This document shows positions 16,186 to 26,334 of a stretch of 64,000 bases of DNA, piece by piece (position 1 is the stretch's first letter; every line of letters begins with the position of its first letter). A program made the position numbers and the translations under genes. The notes beneath the pieces were generated by a model. The model was given only the letters and a program-made list of their open reading frames with translations, searched no databases and was not told where the DNA came from. The stretch spans positions 3,906,001 to 3,970,000 of the forward strand of contig NZ_CP102246.1 in assembly GCF_024599795.1 (NCBI RefSeq), read 5' to 3'. The stretch comes from Enterobacter cloacae complex sp. R_G8. Lineage in GTDB: Bacteria > Pseudomonadota > Gammaproteobacteria > Enterobacterales > Enterobacteriaceae.

Positions 16186-17571
16186 TTACTTACGGCGCCA
16201 GGTGGTCCCCTGAGGGCCATCTTCCAGGATGATCCCCATCTCGGTCAGACGGTTACGCGCCGCATCTGCTGCCGCCCAGTCTTTAGCCTGACGGGCTTCG
16301 AGACGTGCGTTAATCAGCGCTTCAATCTCCGCCACTTCACCGTCATCCGCCTGTGCGCCGCTCTGCAGGAAGGCATCCGGCTCCTGCTCCAGCAGGCCGA
16401 GCACGGAAGAGAGTTTGCGCAGGTGAGAAGCCAGCGCATTCGCTGCCGCCATATCTTCTGACTTCAGACGGTTGACTTCACGCGCCATGTCGAACAGCAC
16501 GGAGTAGGCTTCCGGCGTGTTGAAATCATCGTTCATCACCTCAACAAAGCGGGCCTCGAACGCCTCGCCGCCCGCAGCCTCCACGGACTTGTCGGTACCG
16601 CGCAGCGCAGTGTACAGACGCTCCAGCGCCGAGCGCGCCTGTTTCAGGTTCTCTTCGCTGTAATTCAGCTGGCTGCGGTAGTGACCGGACATCAGGAAGT
16701 AACGTACGGTTTCCGCATCGTAATACTTCAGCACGTCACGTACGGTGAAGAAGTTGCCCAGCGATTTAGACATCTTCTCGCGATCAACCATCACCATCCC
16801 GGAGTGCATCCAGTAGTTCACATACTCGCCGCCGTGCGCACAGGTGGACTGCGCGATTTCGTTTTCGTGGTGCGGGAACATGAGGTCTGAACCGCCGCCG
16901 TGAATATCGAAGTGTTTGCCCAGCTGTTTGCAGTTCATCGCCGAGCACTCAATGTGCCAGCCTGGACGCCCTTCACCCCATGGAGATGGCCAGCTTGGTT
17001 CGCCCTCTTTGGACATCTTCCACAGCACGAAGTCCATTGGGTTACGCTTCACGTCGACCACGTCAACGCGCGCGCCGGCCTGAAGCTGGTCAAGATCCTG
17101 ACGGGACAACGAGCCGTAGGTGGGATCGGTTGGCACCGAGAACATCACGTCGCCATTGTCCGCAACGTACGCATGACCGCGTGCGATCAGCTTTTCAGTG
17201 ATGTCGATAATTTCATGAATATGGTGGGTTGCACGCGGCTCGCTGTCCGGGCGCAAAATGTTTAACGCGTCGAAATCTTTGTGCATCTCAACGATCATAC
17301 GATCCACCAGCGCGACAAAGCTTTCGCCATTTTCATTAGCGCGCTTGATGATTTTGTCGTCAATATCGGTGATGTTGCGCACGTACTTCAGGTTATACCC
17401 GAGGAAACGCAGGTAACGAGACACCACGTCGAACGCGACAAAGGTACGGCCATGGCCGATATGACAGAGATCGTAAACCGTAATACCACACACGTACATG
17501 CCGACTTCCCCGGCATGGATAGGTTTAAATTCCTCTTTCTGGCGCGTCATTGTATTAAAGATTTTTAACAT
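16186..17571 (-). CDS. cysS: Cysteinyl-tRNA synthetase CysS
   Basis: The enzyme charges tRNA-Cys with cysteine. The ATG at 17571 ([10 protein letters not shown]) gives 461 residues, the length of the E. coli enzyme; the frame is open further upstream without support. Class I motifs are HIGH at 37-40 and KMSKS in [11 protein letters not shown]. The zinc site that recognises cysteine is formed by Cys28 (YVCGITVYD), the cysteine of WHIECSAM and His/Glu of FPHHENE. It is divergent from ppiB. Confidence 0.97.
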   Translation of the reverse strand: MLKIFNTMTRQKEEFKPIHAGEVGMYVCGITVYDLCHIGHGRTFVAFDVVSRYLRFLGYNLKYVRNITDIDDKIIKRANENGESFVALVDRMIVEMHKDFDALNILRPDSEPRATHHIHEIIDITEKLIARGHAYVADNGDVMFSVPTDPTYGSLSRQDLDQLQAGARVDVVDVKRNPMDFVLWKMSKEGEPSWPSPWGEGRPGWHIECSAMNCKQLGKHFDIHGGGSDLMFPHHENEIAQSTCAHGGEYVNYWMHSGMVMVDREKMSKSLGNFFTVRDVLKYYDAETVRYFLMSGHYRSQLNYSEENLKQARSALERLYTALRGTDKSVEAAGGEAFEARFVEVMNDDFNTPEAYSVLFDMAREVNRLKSEDMAAANALASHLRKLSSVLGLLEQEPDAFLQSGAQADDGEVAEIEALINARLEARQAKDWAAADAARNRLTEMGIILEDGPQGTTWRRK

Positions 17572-17745
17572 CGAAGATTCCATGTAAACACGTGTGTGGA
17601 CGAAAACCGGGTATTCTACCCGTAATTCAAACCCGAAGCAGCACACAATGCAAGGTGATCGCATCCTGTGGTTATGCTATAACAGGCCCCTATATATGAC
17701 CCGAACGCGGGTCGACGTACCACAATAACGGAACAGGATGCAAAA

Positions 17746-18240
17746 ATGGTTACTTTCCACACTAATCATGGCGATATCGTAATCAAAACCTTTGATGACA
17801 AAGCGCCTGAAACAGTTAAAAACTTCCTGGACTACTGCCGCGAAGGTTTCTACAACAACACCATCTTCCACCGTGTGATCAACGGTTTTATGATCCAGGG
17901 CGGCGGTTTTGAACCTGGCATGCGCCAGAAAGAAACCAAAGAAGCGATCAAAAACGAAGCCAACAACGGTCTGAAAAACACCCGTGGCACGCTGGCGATG
18001 GCGCGTACTCAGGCACCTCACTCTGCCACCGCGCAGTTCTTCATCAACGTGGCTGACAACGACTTCCTGAACTTCTCCGGCGAAAGCCTGCAGGGTTGGG
18101 GCTACTGCGTATTCGCAGAAGTGGTTGAAGGTATGGACGTGGTCGACAAGATCAAAGCCGTTTCCACCGGCCGCAGCGGCATGCATCAGGACGTTCCAAA
18201 AGAAGACGTTGTGATTACCAGCGTGACCGTCAGCGAGTAA
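17746..18240 (+). CDS. ppiB: Cytoplasmic peptidyl-prolyl isomerase B
   Basis: The 164-residue cyclophilin catalyses cis-trans isomerisation of proline peptide bonds. It has no signal peptide, which separates it from periplasmic PpiA. The active-site stretch [14 protein letters not shown] with the catalytic arginine and the AQFFIN motif are intact. lpxH starts three bases after its stop, so they are co-transcribed. A GACCCG-AACG-CGGGTC dyad lies about 35 bases upstream. Confidence 0.96.
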   Translation: MVTFHTNHGDIVIKTFDDKAPETVKNFLDYCREGFYNNTIFHRVINGFMIQGGGFEPGMRQKETKEAIKNEANNGLKNTRGTLAMARTQAPHSATAQFFINVADNDFLNFSGESLQGWGYCVFAEVVEGMDVVDKIKAVSTGRSGMHQDVPKEDVVITSVTVSE

Positions 18241-18243
18241 TTC

Positions 18244-18966
18244 GTGGCGACACTCTTTATTGCAGATTTGCACCTGCAAACAGAAGAACCGGCGATCACC
18301 GCCGGTTTTCTGCGTTTTTTAGCGGGTGAAGCCAGAAGCGCCGACGCGCTTTACATCCTTGGCGACCTGTTTGAAGCCTGGATCGGCGACGACGACCCGA
18401 ACCCTCTGCATCGTGAAATGGCTGCCGCCATTCACGCGCTGGTCACCTCCGGCGTTCCCTGCTACTTCATTCACGGCAACCGCGATTTTCTGGTCGGTCC
18501 TCGCTACGCCCGCGAAAGCGGCATGACGCTGCTGCCAGAAGAACAGGTGCTTGACCTCTATGGTCGAAAAGTCCTGATCATGCACGGTGACACGCTCTGT
18601 ACTGACGATACCGGCTATCAGGCGTTTCGCGCGAAGGTCCACACCCCATGGATCCAAAAGGTATTCCTTGCCCTGCCGCTGTTTATCCGTAACCGTATCG
18701 CCGCCAGAATGCGCGCGGGCAGTAAAGCCGCCAACAGCAGCAAGTCGATGACCATCATGGACGTCAACACGCAGGCGGTGGTGAACGTGATGGAGAAACA
18801 CCACGTCCAGTGGTTGATCCACGGTCATACCCACCGTCCCGACGTGCATACGTTGGTCGCCAACGGCGAACCGGCTCACCGTGTGGTACTGGGTGCCTGG
18901 CACAGCGAAGGATCGATGGTTAAAGTCACGCCTGAAGGCGTGGAACTGATCGCTTTTCCGTTTTAA
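18244..18966 (+). CDS. lpxH: UDP-2,3-diacylglucosamine hydrolase LpxH
   Basis: LpxH cleaves UDP-2,3-diacylglucosamine to lipid X and UMP in lipid A synthesis at the inner membrane face. The 240 residues show the metallophosphoesterase set: [25 protein letters not shown] and HGHTHRP, which bind two manganese ions. The start is GTG 18244, as translational coupling to ppiB and homology fix the N-terminus. Confidence 0.96.
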   Translation: MATLFIADLHLQTEEPAITAGFLRFLAGEARSADALYILGDLFEAWIGDDDPNPLHREMAAAIHALVTSGVPCYFIHGNRDFLVGPRYARESGMTLLPEEQVLDLYGRKVLIMHGDTLCTDDTGYQAFRAKVHTPWIQKVFLALPLFIRNRIAARMRAGSKAANSSKSMTIMDVNTQAVVNVMEKHHVQWLIHGHTHRPDVHTLVANGEPAHRVVLGAWHSEGSMVKVTPEGVELIAFPF

Positions 18967-19106
18967 TCTCTCCCGCAAAATTCATTCTATTTTTTTGAAC
19001 GATATCGGCAAATTGTTTCGATTTTAATCAGCCCGTGGTCGGCCTATCATTTATCACATCAGGGCAACACGCCCTATCCCAAACAAAACACTTAAGGAAT
19101 ACGACC

Positions 19107-19316
19107 ATGAAATCTATCAAAACTTTCGTTGCAGTTGCCGCTCTGTCTCTGATCTCTTTCGGTTCTTTCGCACAAAGCGTCAGCGCGACAGCCTCTACCC
19201 TTGACCGTGCAGAAGCGAAAATTGCCGCTCAGGCTGCTGAACAGGGCGCGTCTTACAAAATCACCAGCGCACAGTTCAACAACCGCGTGCACATGACCGC
19301 AGAACTGACTAAATAA
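19107..19316 (+). CDS. Secreted DUF1471 (YhcN/BhsA-type) small protein
   Basis: The 69-residue precursor has a signal peptide (MKSIKTFVAVAALSLISFGS, cleaved near FAQ) and a DUF1471 domain recognised by AEKIAAQAAEQGASYKITS-like residues: AAEQGASYKITSAQFNNRVH followed by MTAELTK. Enterobacteria have several such periplasmic proteins (YhcN, YbiJ, BhsA, McbA) linked to stress and biofilm; which one this is cannot be told. AAGGAAT precedes the ATG. Confidence 0.85.
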   Translation: MKSIKTFVAVAALSLISFGSFAQSVSATASTLDRAEAKIAAQAAEQGASYKITSAQFNNRVHMTAELTK

Positions 19317-19381
19317 GACCACTGATTGCCGTGCCGCCAGTCCATCTGCGACAGCGACAAGACGATGAGGAAGGAAAGAGA

Positions 19382-19567
19382 ATGAAAAAAATCAGCATCG
19401 TAAGTGCCCTGCTGCTGGCGGCCGGACTGTCCACTGGCGCGATGGCGGCGGAGAAAGGCTTCTCCACACCGGAAGCAGGCTCGAATATCGACACCAGCCT
19501 GGTGAATCATATTGATGTCAGCCACGCGTTCGACAAAGAGAACCTGACCGCAGGGGATCTTCAGTAA
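19382..19567 (+). CDS. Small secreted protein of unknown function
   Basis: A strong AGGAAGG ribosome site precedes ATG 19382. The 61-residue product has a clear signal peptide ([20 protein letters not shown], cleaved near MAA) and a short acidic mature part of about 38 residues, [20 protein letters not shown] onward, without cysteines. I do not recognise a family. It follows the DUF1471 gene by 65 bases and is followed by a good terminator, so the two may be one transcript. The DUF1471 core residues are absent. Confidence 0.7.
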   Translation: MKKISIVSALLLAAGLSTGAMAAEKGFSTPEAGSNIDTSLVNHIDVSHAFDKENLTAGDLQ

Positions 19568-19573
19568 CCTCTC

Positions 19574-19603
19574 AAAACAGACCGCCTGAACGCGGTCTGT
19601 TTT
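19574..19603 (+). terminator. Rho-independent terminator
   Basis: AAAACAGACCGC pairs with GCGGTCTGTTTT around a short CTGAAC-containing loop and is followed by GTTATCC. It ends the transcript of the two small secreted-protein genes. Confidence 0.85.
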
Positions 19604-19641
19604 GTTATCCTCAGGGTGCCACAACGGCTCAGTTTTTAACC

Positions 19642-19657
19642 GCGCAACCGTTTTCCT
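19642..19657 (+). promoter_or_regulatory. PurR operator of purEK
   Basis: GCGCAACCGTTTTCCT matches the PurR consensus ACGCAAACGTTTTCGT at most positions and is close to the E. coli purE site as I recall it. It lies about 72 bases before the purE ATG. PurR with hypoxanthine or guanine represses purine synthesis. Confidence 0.8.
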
Positions 19658-19728
19658 TGCCCGTATTACATGCTATTCTCTGTGCCCTCGAAAGCAGTGT
19701 GTTTCGCACCACAGGAGTTTTAAGACGC

Positions 19729-20238
19729 ATGTCTTCCCGCAATAATCCGGCGCGTGTCGCCATCGTGATGGGGTCCAAAAGCGACTGGGCTACCATGCAG
19801 TTCGCCGCCGAAATCTTTGAAATCCTGAATGTTCCTCACCACGTTGAAGTGGTTTCCGCACACCGCACGCCGGATAAACTGTTCAGCTTTGCCGAAAGCG
19901 CGCAAGAGAACGGTTACGAGGTGATCATTGCCGGTGCGGGCGGCGCAGCACATCTGCCAGGCATGATTGCCGCCAAAACGCTGGTGCCGGTACTGGGTGT
20001 TCCGGTGCAGAGCGCCGCACTGAGCGGTGTCGACAGCCTTTACTCCATCGTGCAGATGCCGCGTGGTATTCCTGTGGGTACGCTGGCCATCGGCAAAGCG
20101 GGCGCGGCAAACGCGGCTTTGCTGGCGGCGCAGATTCTGGCGACGCACGATAAAGCCTTACACCAGCGTCTGGCTGACTGGCGTAAAGCCCAGACCGACG
20201 AGGTGCTGGACAACCCGGACCCGCGGGGTGCGGCATGA
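19729..20238 (+). CDS. purE: N5-carboxyaminoimidazole ribonucleotide mutase PurE
   Basis: PurE moves the carboxyl group of N5-CAIR to give CAIR in purine synthesis. The ATG at 19729 gives 169 residues, the E. coli length. Typical motifs are [25 protein letters not shown] and [11 protein letters not shown]. The stop overlaps the purK start by four bases (ATGA). Confidence 0.97.
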   Translation: MSSRNNPARVAIVMGSKSDWATMQFAAEIFEILNVPHHVEVVSAHRTPDKLFSFAESAQENGYEVIIAGAGGAAHLPGMIAAKTLVPVLGVPVQSAALSGVDSLYSIVQMPRGIPVGTLAIGKAGAANAALLAAQILATHDKALHQRLADWRKAQTDEVLDNPDPRGAA

Positions 20239-21302
20239 AGCAGGTTTGCGTTCTCGGTAACGGTCAGTTAGGCCGCATGCTGCGCCAGGCCGGCGAACCG
20301 CTGGGCATTGCCGTCTGGCCGGTCGGTCTGGATGCCGAACCCGAAGCCGTGCCGTTCCACCAGAGCGTGATAACCGCCGAGATCGAACGCTGGCCGGAAA
20401 CCGCGCTGACCCGTGAACTGGCGCGCCATAACGCTTTTGTGAACCGCGACGTGTTCCCCATCATTGCTGACCGTCTGACGCAAAAACAGCTGTTCGACAA
20501 GCTCGGCCTGGCGACCGCGCCGTGGCAGTTGCTGTCTGATAAAAGCGAGTGGAACGATGTCTACGCAATGCTGGGCGAACTGGCGATTGTAAAGCGTCGC
20601 GTCGGCGGGTATGACGGCCGCGGACAGTGGCGTTTGCGCGCGCACGAAACAGCCGAACTGCCGGAAGAGTGCTACGGAGAGTGCATCGTTGAGCAGGGCA
20701 TTAACTTCAGCGGTGAAGTGTCGCTGGTTGGCGCTCGCGGCCACGACGGGCGTACCGTATTTTATCCTCTGACCCATAACCTGCATCAGGACGGGATCTT
20801 ACGCACCAGCGTCGCCTTCCCCCAGGCCAATGCTGAACAGCAGGCCCAGGCGGAAGAGATGCTCTCAGCCATTATGCATGAACTGGGTTATGTGGGCGTG
20901 ATGGCGATGGAGTGTTTTGTAACGCCGTCCGGTCTGCTGATCAACGAACTGGCACCGCGCGTTCACAACAGCGGTCACTGGACCCAAAACGGCGCATCAA
21001 TCAGCCAGTTTGAGCTGCACCTGCGCGCCATAACTGACCTGCCGCTGCCGCAGCCGGTGGTCAACAGCCCGTCGGTGATGATCAACCTGATCGGTACCGA
21101 TCTGAACTACGACTGGCTGAAGCTGCCGCTGGTGCATCTGCACTGGTACGACAAAGAGGTTCGTCCGGGTCGTAAAGTGGGTCACCTTAACCTGAACGAC
21201 AGCGACGCAGGCCGCCTGAGCGCTACCCTGGAAGCAATGATCCCTCTCCTGCCGCCGGAATACGCAAGCGGGATTGTCTGGGCGCAGTCAAAGCTCAAAT
21301 AA
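20235..21302 (+). CDS. purK: N5-carboxyaminoimidazole ribonucleotide synthase PurK
   Basis: PurK uses ATP and bicarbonate to carboxylate AIR, feeding PurE. The 355 residues form an ATP-grasp enzyme, with the N-terminal [15 protein letters not shown], the [16 protein letters not shown] loop and [14 protein letters not shown]. In E. coli the allantoin cluster lies between purK and mnmH; here mnmH follows 95 bases downstream. Confidence 0.97.
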   Translation: MKQVCVLGNGQLGRMLRQAGEPLGIAVWPVGLDAEPEAVPFHQSVITAEIERWPETALTRELARHNAFVNRDVFPIIADRLTQKQLFDKLGLATAPWQLLSDKSEWNDVYAMLGELAIVKRRVGGYDGRGQWRLRAHETAELPEECYGECIVEQGINFSGEVSLVGARGHDGRTVFYPLTHNLHQDGILRTSVAFPQANAEQQAQAEEMLSAIMHELGYVGVMAMECFVTPSGLLINELAPRVHNSGHWTQNGASISQFELHLRAITDLPLPQPVVNSPSVMINLIGTDLNYDWLKLPLVHLHWYDKEVRPGRKVGHLNLNDSDAGRLSATLEAMIPLLPPEYASGIVWAQSKLK

Positions 21303-21397
21303 GCGATAAATGCCGGGGAGTTGATCTTCCCCTTCCCCGGCCTCTCCCCACGCGCGTAAAATCCCCCTCCATTGCTGTTTTGATTTCTGGAATAACC

Positions 21398-22468
21398 ATG
21401 AACGATGGAACGGATTATCGCGCGATCCTCGCGTCCGATACCCCCTTAATCGACGTTCGCGCGCCGATAGAATTTGCGCAGGGTGCGATGCCTGCGGCAA
21501 TCAATCTGCCTTTAATGAATGACGACGAACGCGCCGCCGTGGGGACCTGCTACAAACGCCAGGGGCCCGACGCTGCGCTGGCGCTCGGCCACAGCCTGGT
21601 GAGCGGCGACACGCGTGAGGCCCGAATCAACGCCTGGCGCGAAGCCTGTCTTGCCCGTCCTGAAGGCTATCTCTGCTGCGCGCGCGGTGGACAGCGCTCG
21701 CATATCTCACAGGCCTGGCTGAAAGAGGCGGGTGTGGATTACCCGCTGATCCGCGGCGGCTATAAAGCCCTGCGTCAGGCGGCGATTCAGGTCACCCTCG
21801 AGCAGTCACAAAAACCGATGGTGCTTATTGGCGGCTGTACCGGAAACGGTAAAACGTTGCTGGTGAAGCAGCACGCGCAGGGGATCGATCTGGAAGGGCT
21901 GGCTCACCATCGCGGCTCGTCGTTTGGCCGCACGCTCACACCACAGCTTTCCCAGGCAAGCTTTGAAAATCACCTTGCCGTCGAACTGCTGAAAAAGGAT
22001 GCTGCACGTTGGGTGCTGGAGGATGAGGGCAGGATGATTGGCTCTAACCATCTGCCGGAATGCCTGCGCGACCGGATGACCGAAGCCCCTATCGTGGTGG
22101 TAGAGGATCCGTTTGACATTCGTCTTGAGCGCCTGCGCGAAGAGTATTTCGACCATATGTGGGCCGATTTTTCTGCCGCCTACGGCGAAGAGGCTGGCTG
22201 GAAGGAGTATAGCGAGTATCTGCACCACGGCCTGTTCGCCATTCGCCGCCGTCTGGGGCTGCAGCGTTATGCGGAATTCACCGCGCTGTTAGATTCCGCG
22301 CTGCTGGAACAACAACGCTCTGGCAGCACTGACGCACACTTTAGCTGGCTTGCGCCGCTGCTCAGAGATTATTACGACCCGATGTACGGCTATCAGCTGG
22401 AGAAGAAAGCGGAGAAGATTGTGTATCGCGGGACGTACGAAGAAATTGCTGAGTGGCTTGATCGCTAA
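21398..22468 (+). CDS. mnmH: tRNA 2-selenouridine synthase MnmH (SelU)
   Basis: MnmH geranylates 2-thiouridine at the wobble position of certain tRNAs and replaces the sulfur with selenium. The start is ATG 21398, giving 356 residues. A rhodanese domain ([12 protein letters not shown]) ends in the catalytic cysteine region [10 protein letters not shown]; a P-loop domain follows with [11 protein letters not shown]. The selenium donor SelD lies elsewhere. Confidence 0.93.
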   Translation: MNDGTDYRAILASDTPLIDVRAPIEFAQGAMPAAINLPLMNDDERAAVGTCYKRQGPDAALALGHSLVSGDTREARINAWREACLARPEGYLCCARGGQRSHISQAWLKEAGVDYPLIRGGYKALRQAAIQVTLEQSQKPMVLIGGCTGNGKTLLVKQHAQGIDLEGLAHHRGSSFGRTLTPQLSQASFENHLAVELLKKDAARWVLEDEGRMIGSNHLPECLRDRMTEAPIVVVEDPFDIRLERLREEYFDHMWADFSAAYGEEAGWKEYSEYLHHGLFAIRRRLGLQRYAEFTALLDSALLEQQRSGSTDAHFSWLAPLLRDYYDPMYGYQLEKKAEKIVYRGTYEEIAEWLDR

Positions 22469-22485
22469 AAGAAAGCCGGGTGGCA

Positions 22486-22577
22486 AGGTAAAAGCAAAAC
22501 GGCAACCTGGTTGCCGTTTTTACTGTTTGTACCCTCTCCCTGTGGGAGAGGGCCAGGGTGAGGGCATCAGACCGCAC
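22486..22577. repeat. Composite repeat/terminator, copy C
   Basis: AGGTAAAAGCAAAACGGCAAC opens the element; the CGGCAAC-CTG-GTTGCCG hairpin with T-run follows, then CCCTCTCCC-TGT-GGGAGAGGG, and ends in TGAGGGCATCAGACCGCAC. The same order, or its reverse complement, is found at 37021-37101 and 42053-42146. It lies between convergent mnmH and the porin gene and can end transcripts from both sides. Confidence 0.85.
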
Positions 22578-22591
22578 CCTGTGCTTCGACT

Positions 22592-23737
22592 TTAGAAGTC
22601 GTAACGCAGACGCACCAGGTTCATATCGCCCAGGTTGTCGGTGCTGGAGGTGAACACGTGTTCGTAATCCACACGGAAACCGTAATCCAGCTGGAAGCTG
22701 ATACCCACACCGTTGTCGATGCGCTGGTAGTTACGGCCGTTCACGTACTCGATACGGTCACCCATGAAGTAAGGCTGGATGGATTTAACCGCATACTGAT
22801 TGATTGGGAATTTGTACCCTGCGAAGTATTCGATACCCCATGCGTCACCGGCAAAGTAGTCGTTCACAGACACTTTTTTGGTGGTCAGGAAGTTCTGATA
22901 CCAGCCGCCGCCAGCAGAGAAGGTCCAGTTATCCGGCGTCCAGCTGAGCGCGGTACCGAGGATGTTCTGGTCATAGGTTTTGCTGTCGCCGTTGTCCGGG
23001 TTGCGCATGTCCGCACGGGTGTAGTTCCATGCCGCGCCCCAGGTCAGGTCGGTGGTCAGGTGGTAATCAATACCCAGGGAACCGCCGCCTTTACGCTTGT
23101 AGCGCAGACCGTTACCCGGCAGGTATTCGCTGTCTTCAAACAGGTAAGAGGCGTAGATATCAGCGTCGCCAACGGTTTTCTTATATTTCAGCATATTGCG
23201 TGAACGATAAGAGCCATCGTAGTCGCCATTGATGCCGTTACCTGGTGCCTGGGCGATCATGTCGTAGTCCCAGATATCGGTTTTCACACCCACCACATCA
23301 TAGTACACGCTGTTCTGTTGACCGAAGGTCAGCGTACCCCAGGTGTCGCTCTTCAGGCCGGTGTAGAGCATACGGCGCGTGGTGTCGTGGGCACCGTCAG
23401 CATAGTGATGATCCCAGTTGAACTGGGCAGGGATATTCACACCCAGTTCGTAGTAGCTGATCCAGCTGATGTCGTCGAACAGATAGTAATCTGCCGCAAA
23501 ACGGAAACGGGTGCCGCCGTCGAAGCCGTTGCGTTTGTAGCTGTTTTTACCGTCGTCGCCCGTCATGTTCTGGAACTGAGGACGAATACTGCCGCCAACG
23601 GTAAAGTTCAGACGGCTCAGCGGGTTACCCGCCTGCGGATCTTGCTTAAGAACCGTGATTTCCGCCTGAGATGCGAAGGAGGTTAATGCCACTGCTGCGC
23701 CAATAGCTGTCGCCAGCGCGGTTGTTTTTATAGTCAT
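22592..23737 (-). CDS. Outer-membrane porin, Gram-negative porin family
   Basis: The 381-residue precursor has a signal peptide cleaved after SFASQA. The mature part alternates short beta strands and ends LVRLRYDF with the C-terminal phenylalanine used for outer-membrane insertion. Phrases such as GTLTFGQQNSVYYDVVGVKT and NMLKYKK follow the general porin pattern (strand, then the constriction loop), so it is probably a 16-strand barrel. Which paralogue it is cannot be told by eye, and its substrate is unknown. In E. coli rhsD and other genes stand between ybbP and mnmH at this place. Confidence 0.8.
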   Translation of the reverse strand: MTIKTTALATAIGAAVALTSFASQAEITVLKQDPQAGNPLSRLNFTVGGSIRPQFQNMTGDDGKNSYKRNGFDGGTRFRFAADYYLFDDISWISYYELGVNIPAQFNWDHHYADGAHDTTRRMLYTGLKSDTWGTLTFGQQNSVYYDVVGVKTDIWDYDMIAQAPGNGINGDYDGSYRSRNMLKYKKTVGDADIYASYLFEDSEYLPGNGLRYKRKGGGSLGIDYHLTTDLTWGAAWNYTRADMRNPDNGDSKTYDQNILGTALSWTPDNWTFSAGGGWYQNFLTTKKVSVNDYFAGDAWGIEYFAGYKFPINQYAVKSIQPYFMGDRIEYVNGRNYQRIDNGVGISFQLDYGFRVDYEHVFTSSTDNLGDMNLVRLRYDF

Positions 23738-23919
23738 TATTTTTCCTTAATAGACACGCTGCTAAATATTTAGCGTGTGAATATTAACTGGAAATAAACG
23801 GACTGTGTGGGTGGGTTTTTAATGTTTTGTGCTACTAAATGAGTGGGTATTATCGATTTGTGCTGTTAACAGGCTGCATACCAGCATTTAAACCGGTACG
23901 CAACCATCACGTCTGTGAA
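23738..23919. promoter_or_regulatory. Porin leader and promoter region
   Basis: The leader of the porin gene holds an inverted repeat ACACGCT...AGCGTGT enclosing the perfect 14-bp palindrome GCTAAATATTTAGC (23761-23774), 24 bases before the start codon. Beyond it the region is AT-rich with no clear promoter boxes. Confidence 0.4.
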
Positions 23920-26334
23920 CTAACTGACAAACTGGCGGAACAGTGCTTTGCCTTTTAACAGCCGCGTTCCGAGCCAGCCACCGCAAAGTGAAAGCAGAAG
24001 CGCACCGCACACCGGCAGCGTCAGCCACAGACGCCAGTCTGGCTCCCACGGGAAGTCGAAGACTTTCGCCTGCAGTACTGCCAGCGCCGCCTCTGCGCCA
24101 ATGGCTGCCACCAGGCCTGCCACCAGCCCCAGCAGGGCGAACTCGCTCCAGAGCGTGGCGCGCAGCAGTCGCTTGCCTGCGCCCAGCGTGCGGTAGACCA
24201 CCAGCTCCTGGTGACGCTGACGCATGCCTACCTGTACCTGCGCCAGTAGCAACAGCACGCCGCAGATCGTCACCAGCACCACCATCACCTCCAGCGCGCG
24301 GCTGACCTGCTCAAGCACCTGCCCGACCTGTCTGAGGATCGCACCGATGTCCAGCAGGCTCACCGTCGGAAACTCCCGGTTAAGCTGCGTCAGCATGCCG
24401 TTGCCGTTTTCCCAGCGGAAGCTGGTCAGCCAGCTCTGCGGCTGCCCGTCCAGCGCGCCCGGCGGGAAGATGAAGAAGAAGTTAGGCCGCAGGCTTTCCC
24501 AGTCAACCTTGCGCAGGCTGGTAACCCTGGCGCTGAAGTCCTGCGTGTCGCCGGTAAAGGTCACGCTGTCTCCCAGCTTCACCTTCAGACGCTCCGCCAG
24601 CCCCTCTTCCATCGACACTTCCCCGGCCTTCGGCGGCCAGCTTCCGGCGGTGATCGGGTTGTGATCCGGGCGCTTCTCCTGCCAGGTCAGGTTTAGCTCA
24701 CGATTGAGCGACTCATCTTTATTCCCCTCCGTCGACTGACCGTTGATCTGCGTCAGGCGTGCACGCACGATCGGATAGAACGACTCAGGAATAATGTGAT
24801 GCCCGGACAGGAAACCCTTCAGTGGCGTCACCTGTTCGGGGGCAATATTGATCAGAAAATAGTTCGGGCTTTCCGGCGGAAGCTGCTGTTGCCAGCGATC
24901 CAGCAGATCCCCGCGCAGCACCAGCAGAAGCGCCAGCAGCATAAACGACAGCGAAAACGCCGAAAGCTGGCTCAGCGTTGACCACGGCTGATGCAGCAGA
25001 CGGTTCACCGCCAGCCGCACGGGAAGGGATTTTATCGTTACCCTTTTCAGAACAGTGAGCAACATCCAGCCCAGCACGCCACACAGCAGCGCCAGAACCA
25101 CCGCCCCGACCAGCACGGCCCACAGCAGGGTACTCCCGCCCATCAGCCAGGCAAGGAGCCCGACCACCACGGCAATCATCACCGGCAGGTAGTATTTGAG
25201 CGGCCAGACGCTGGCCACCACATCGCGGCGCAGCACGCGTAGCGGCTGGGTGGCGAGCAGGAGCCGGTACGGGCGCAACCCCACCAGCAATGAAATCACG
25301 GTCATCGCGCCAATCGCCCACAGCCACGGCCAGAAGCTTGCTGGCGGCAGCGCGGCAGGCAGTACCGGTTTCAGGAGCATCATCAGCAGCTTTTCAAACA
25401 ACAGACCTGTCGCCCCACCGGTGACGGCCGACAGCGCCAGCACCATCAGCCACTGGCCGACAATCAGCCTCCGCAATTGCGCCCTGCCCGCGCCAAGGGT
25501 TTTGAGGATCGCCACCAGATCGTAACGGCTGCGGCAATAGTGCCCCATCGCCACGGCTACCGCCGCCACGGCCAGCAGCAGGGTTAACAGCGCCGAGAGC
25601 AGCAGAAACTGCTGAGAGCGTTCAAGAGACTTGCCGAGCGCGCCTTCATCCTGCTCAAGCCCGTACCAGCGGTGCTCCGGTTTTAACTGCGGCAGAAGCC
25701 ATTTTTCATACGCCTCCAGCTGCACAGGCGTGCCGCCAAACTTATAGCGCCAGGTGACGCGGCTCCCCGGCTGCACGGCGTTGGTTTTCGCCACGTCTGC
25801 GGTGTTCATCAGCAAGCGTGGGGCGAGCTGGAACGGGTTAAAGCCGGAATCGGGTTCCTGAACCACCTCCCCGGCAATGGTCAGCGTCGCGTCCCCCACG
25901 TCGATGCTGTCACCGGTTTTCAGGTTCAGCAGCGCCATCAGTCGCGGTGCCAGCAGCACCGTACCGGGTTTCGGCTTGACGCCTGGCGGGCTGGTCTGCA
26001 GTTCACCGTACATCGGGTAGATATCATCCACGGCTTTGACGCTGGCCAGCTGCGGCGTGTCACCGGCGAAGGTCATGGTCTGGAAGCTTATCTGCTCCCC
26101 GACCTTCAGCCCCCGCTTGCGCGCTTCGTCTATCCAGCCCGGCGGAACGGCGCGGGAGCTTTGCAGCGCCCTGTCGCCCGCCATAAATTCGCGGCTTTGC
26201 TGGCTAAGCCCTTTCTCCATGCGATCGCTGACGCTGCCCAGCGCCAGCACGCAGGCCACCGCCAGGCTCAACGCCAGCCAGACAATCAGCAGCGAAGGCG
26301 AGCGCCACTCGCGCCAGAACCAGCGGGCAATCAT
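23920..26334 (-). CDS. ybbP: ABC transporter permease YbbP
   Basis: The 804-residue membrane protein has one N-terminal helix, a large periplasmic domain, and two FtsX/MacB-type permease blocks (around LLSALLTLLLAVAAVAVAMG and the C-terminal LLLLAQVQVGMRQRHQELVV). It pairs with the ATPase YbbA, whose gene overlaps it by four bases. YbbAP belongs to the type VII group of ABC systems that act on envelope substrates rather than simple import; the substrate is unsettled. Codon use and composition are like the backbone. Confidence 0.92.
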   Translation of the reverse strand: MIARWFWREWRSPSLLIVWLALSLAVACVLALGSVSDRMEKGLSQQSREFMAGDRALQSSRAVPPGWIDEARKRGLKVGEQISFQTMTFAGDTPQLASVKAVDDIYPMYGELQTSPPGVKPKPGTVLLAPRLMALLNLKTGDSIDVGDATLTIAGEVVQEPDSGFNPFQLAPRLLMNTADVAKTNAVQPGSRVTWRYKFGGTPVQLEAYEKWLLPQLKPEHRWYGLEQDEGALGKSLERSQQFLLLSALLTLLLAVAAVAVAMGHYCRSRYDLVAILKTLGAGRAQLRRLIVGQWLMVLALSAVTGGATGLLFEKLLMMLLKPVLPAALPPASFWPWLWAIGAMTVISLLVGLRPYRLLLATQPLRVLRRDVVASVWPLKYYLPVMIAVVVGLLAWLMGGSTLLWAVLVGAVVLALLCGVLGWMLLTVLKRVTIKSLPVRLAVNRLLHQPWSTLSQLSAFSLSFMLLALLLVLRGDLLDRWQQQLPPESPNYFLINIAPEQVTPLKGFLSGHHIIPESFYPIVRARLTQINGQSTEGNKDESLNRELNLTWQEKRPDHNPITAGSWPPKAGEVSMEEGLAERLKVKLGDSVTFTGDTQDFSARVTSLRKVDWESLRPNFFFIFPPGALDGQPQSWLTSFRWENGNGMLTQLNREFPTVSLLDIGAILRQVGQVLEQVSRALEVMVVLVTICGVLLLLAQVQVGMRQRHQELVVYRTLGAGKRLLRATLWSEFALLGLVAGLVAAIGAEAALAVLQAKVFDFPWEPDWRLWLTLPVCGALLLSLCGGWLGTRLLKGKALFRQFVS

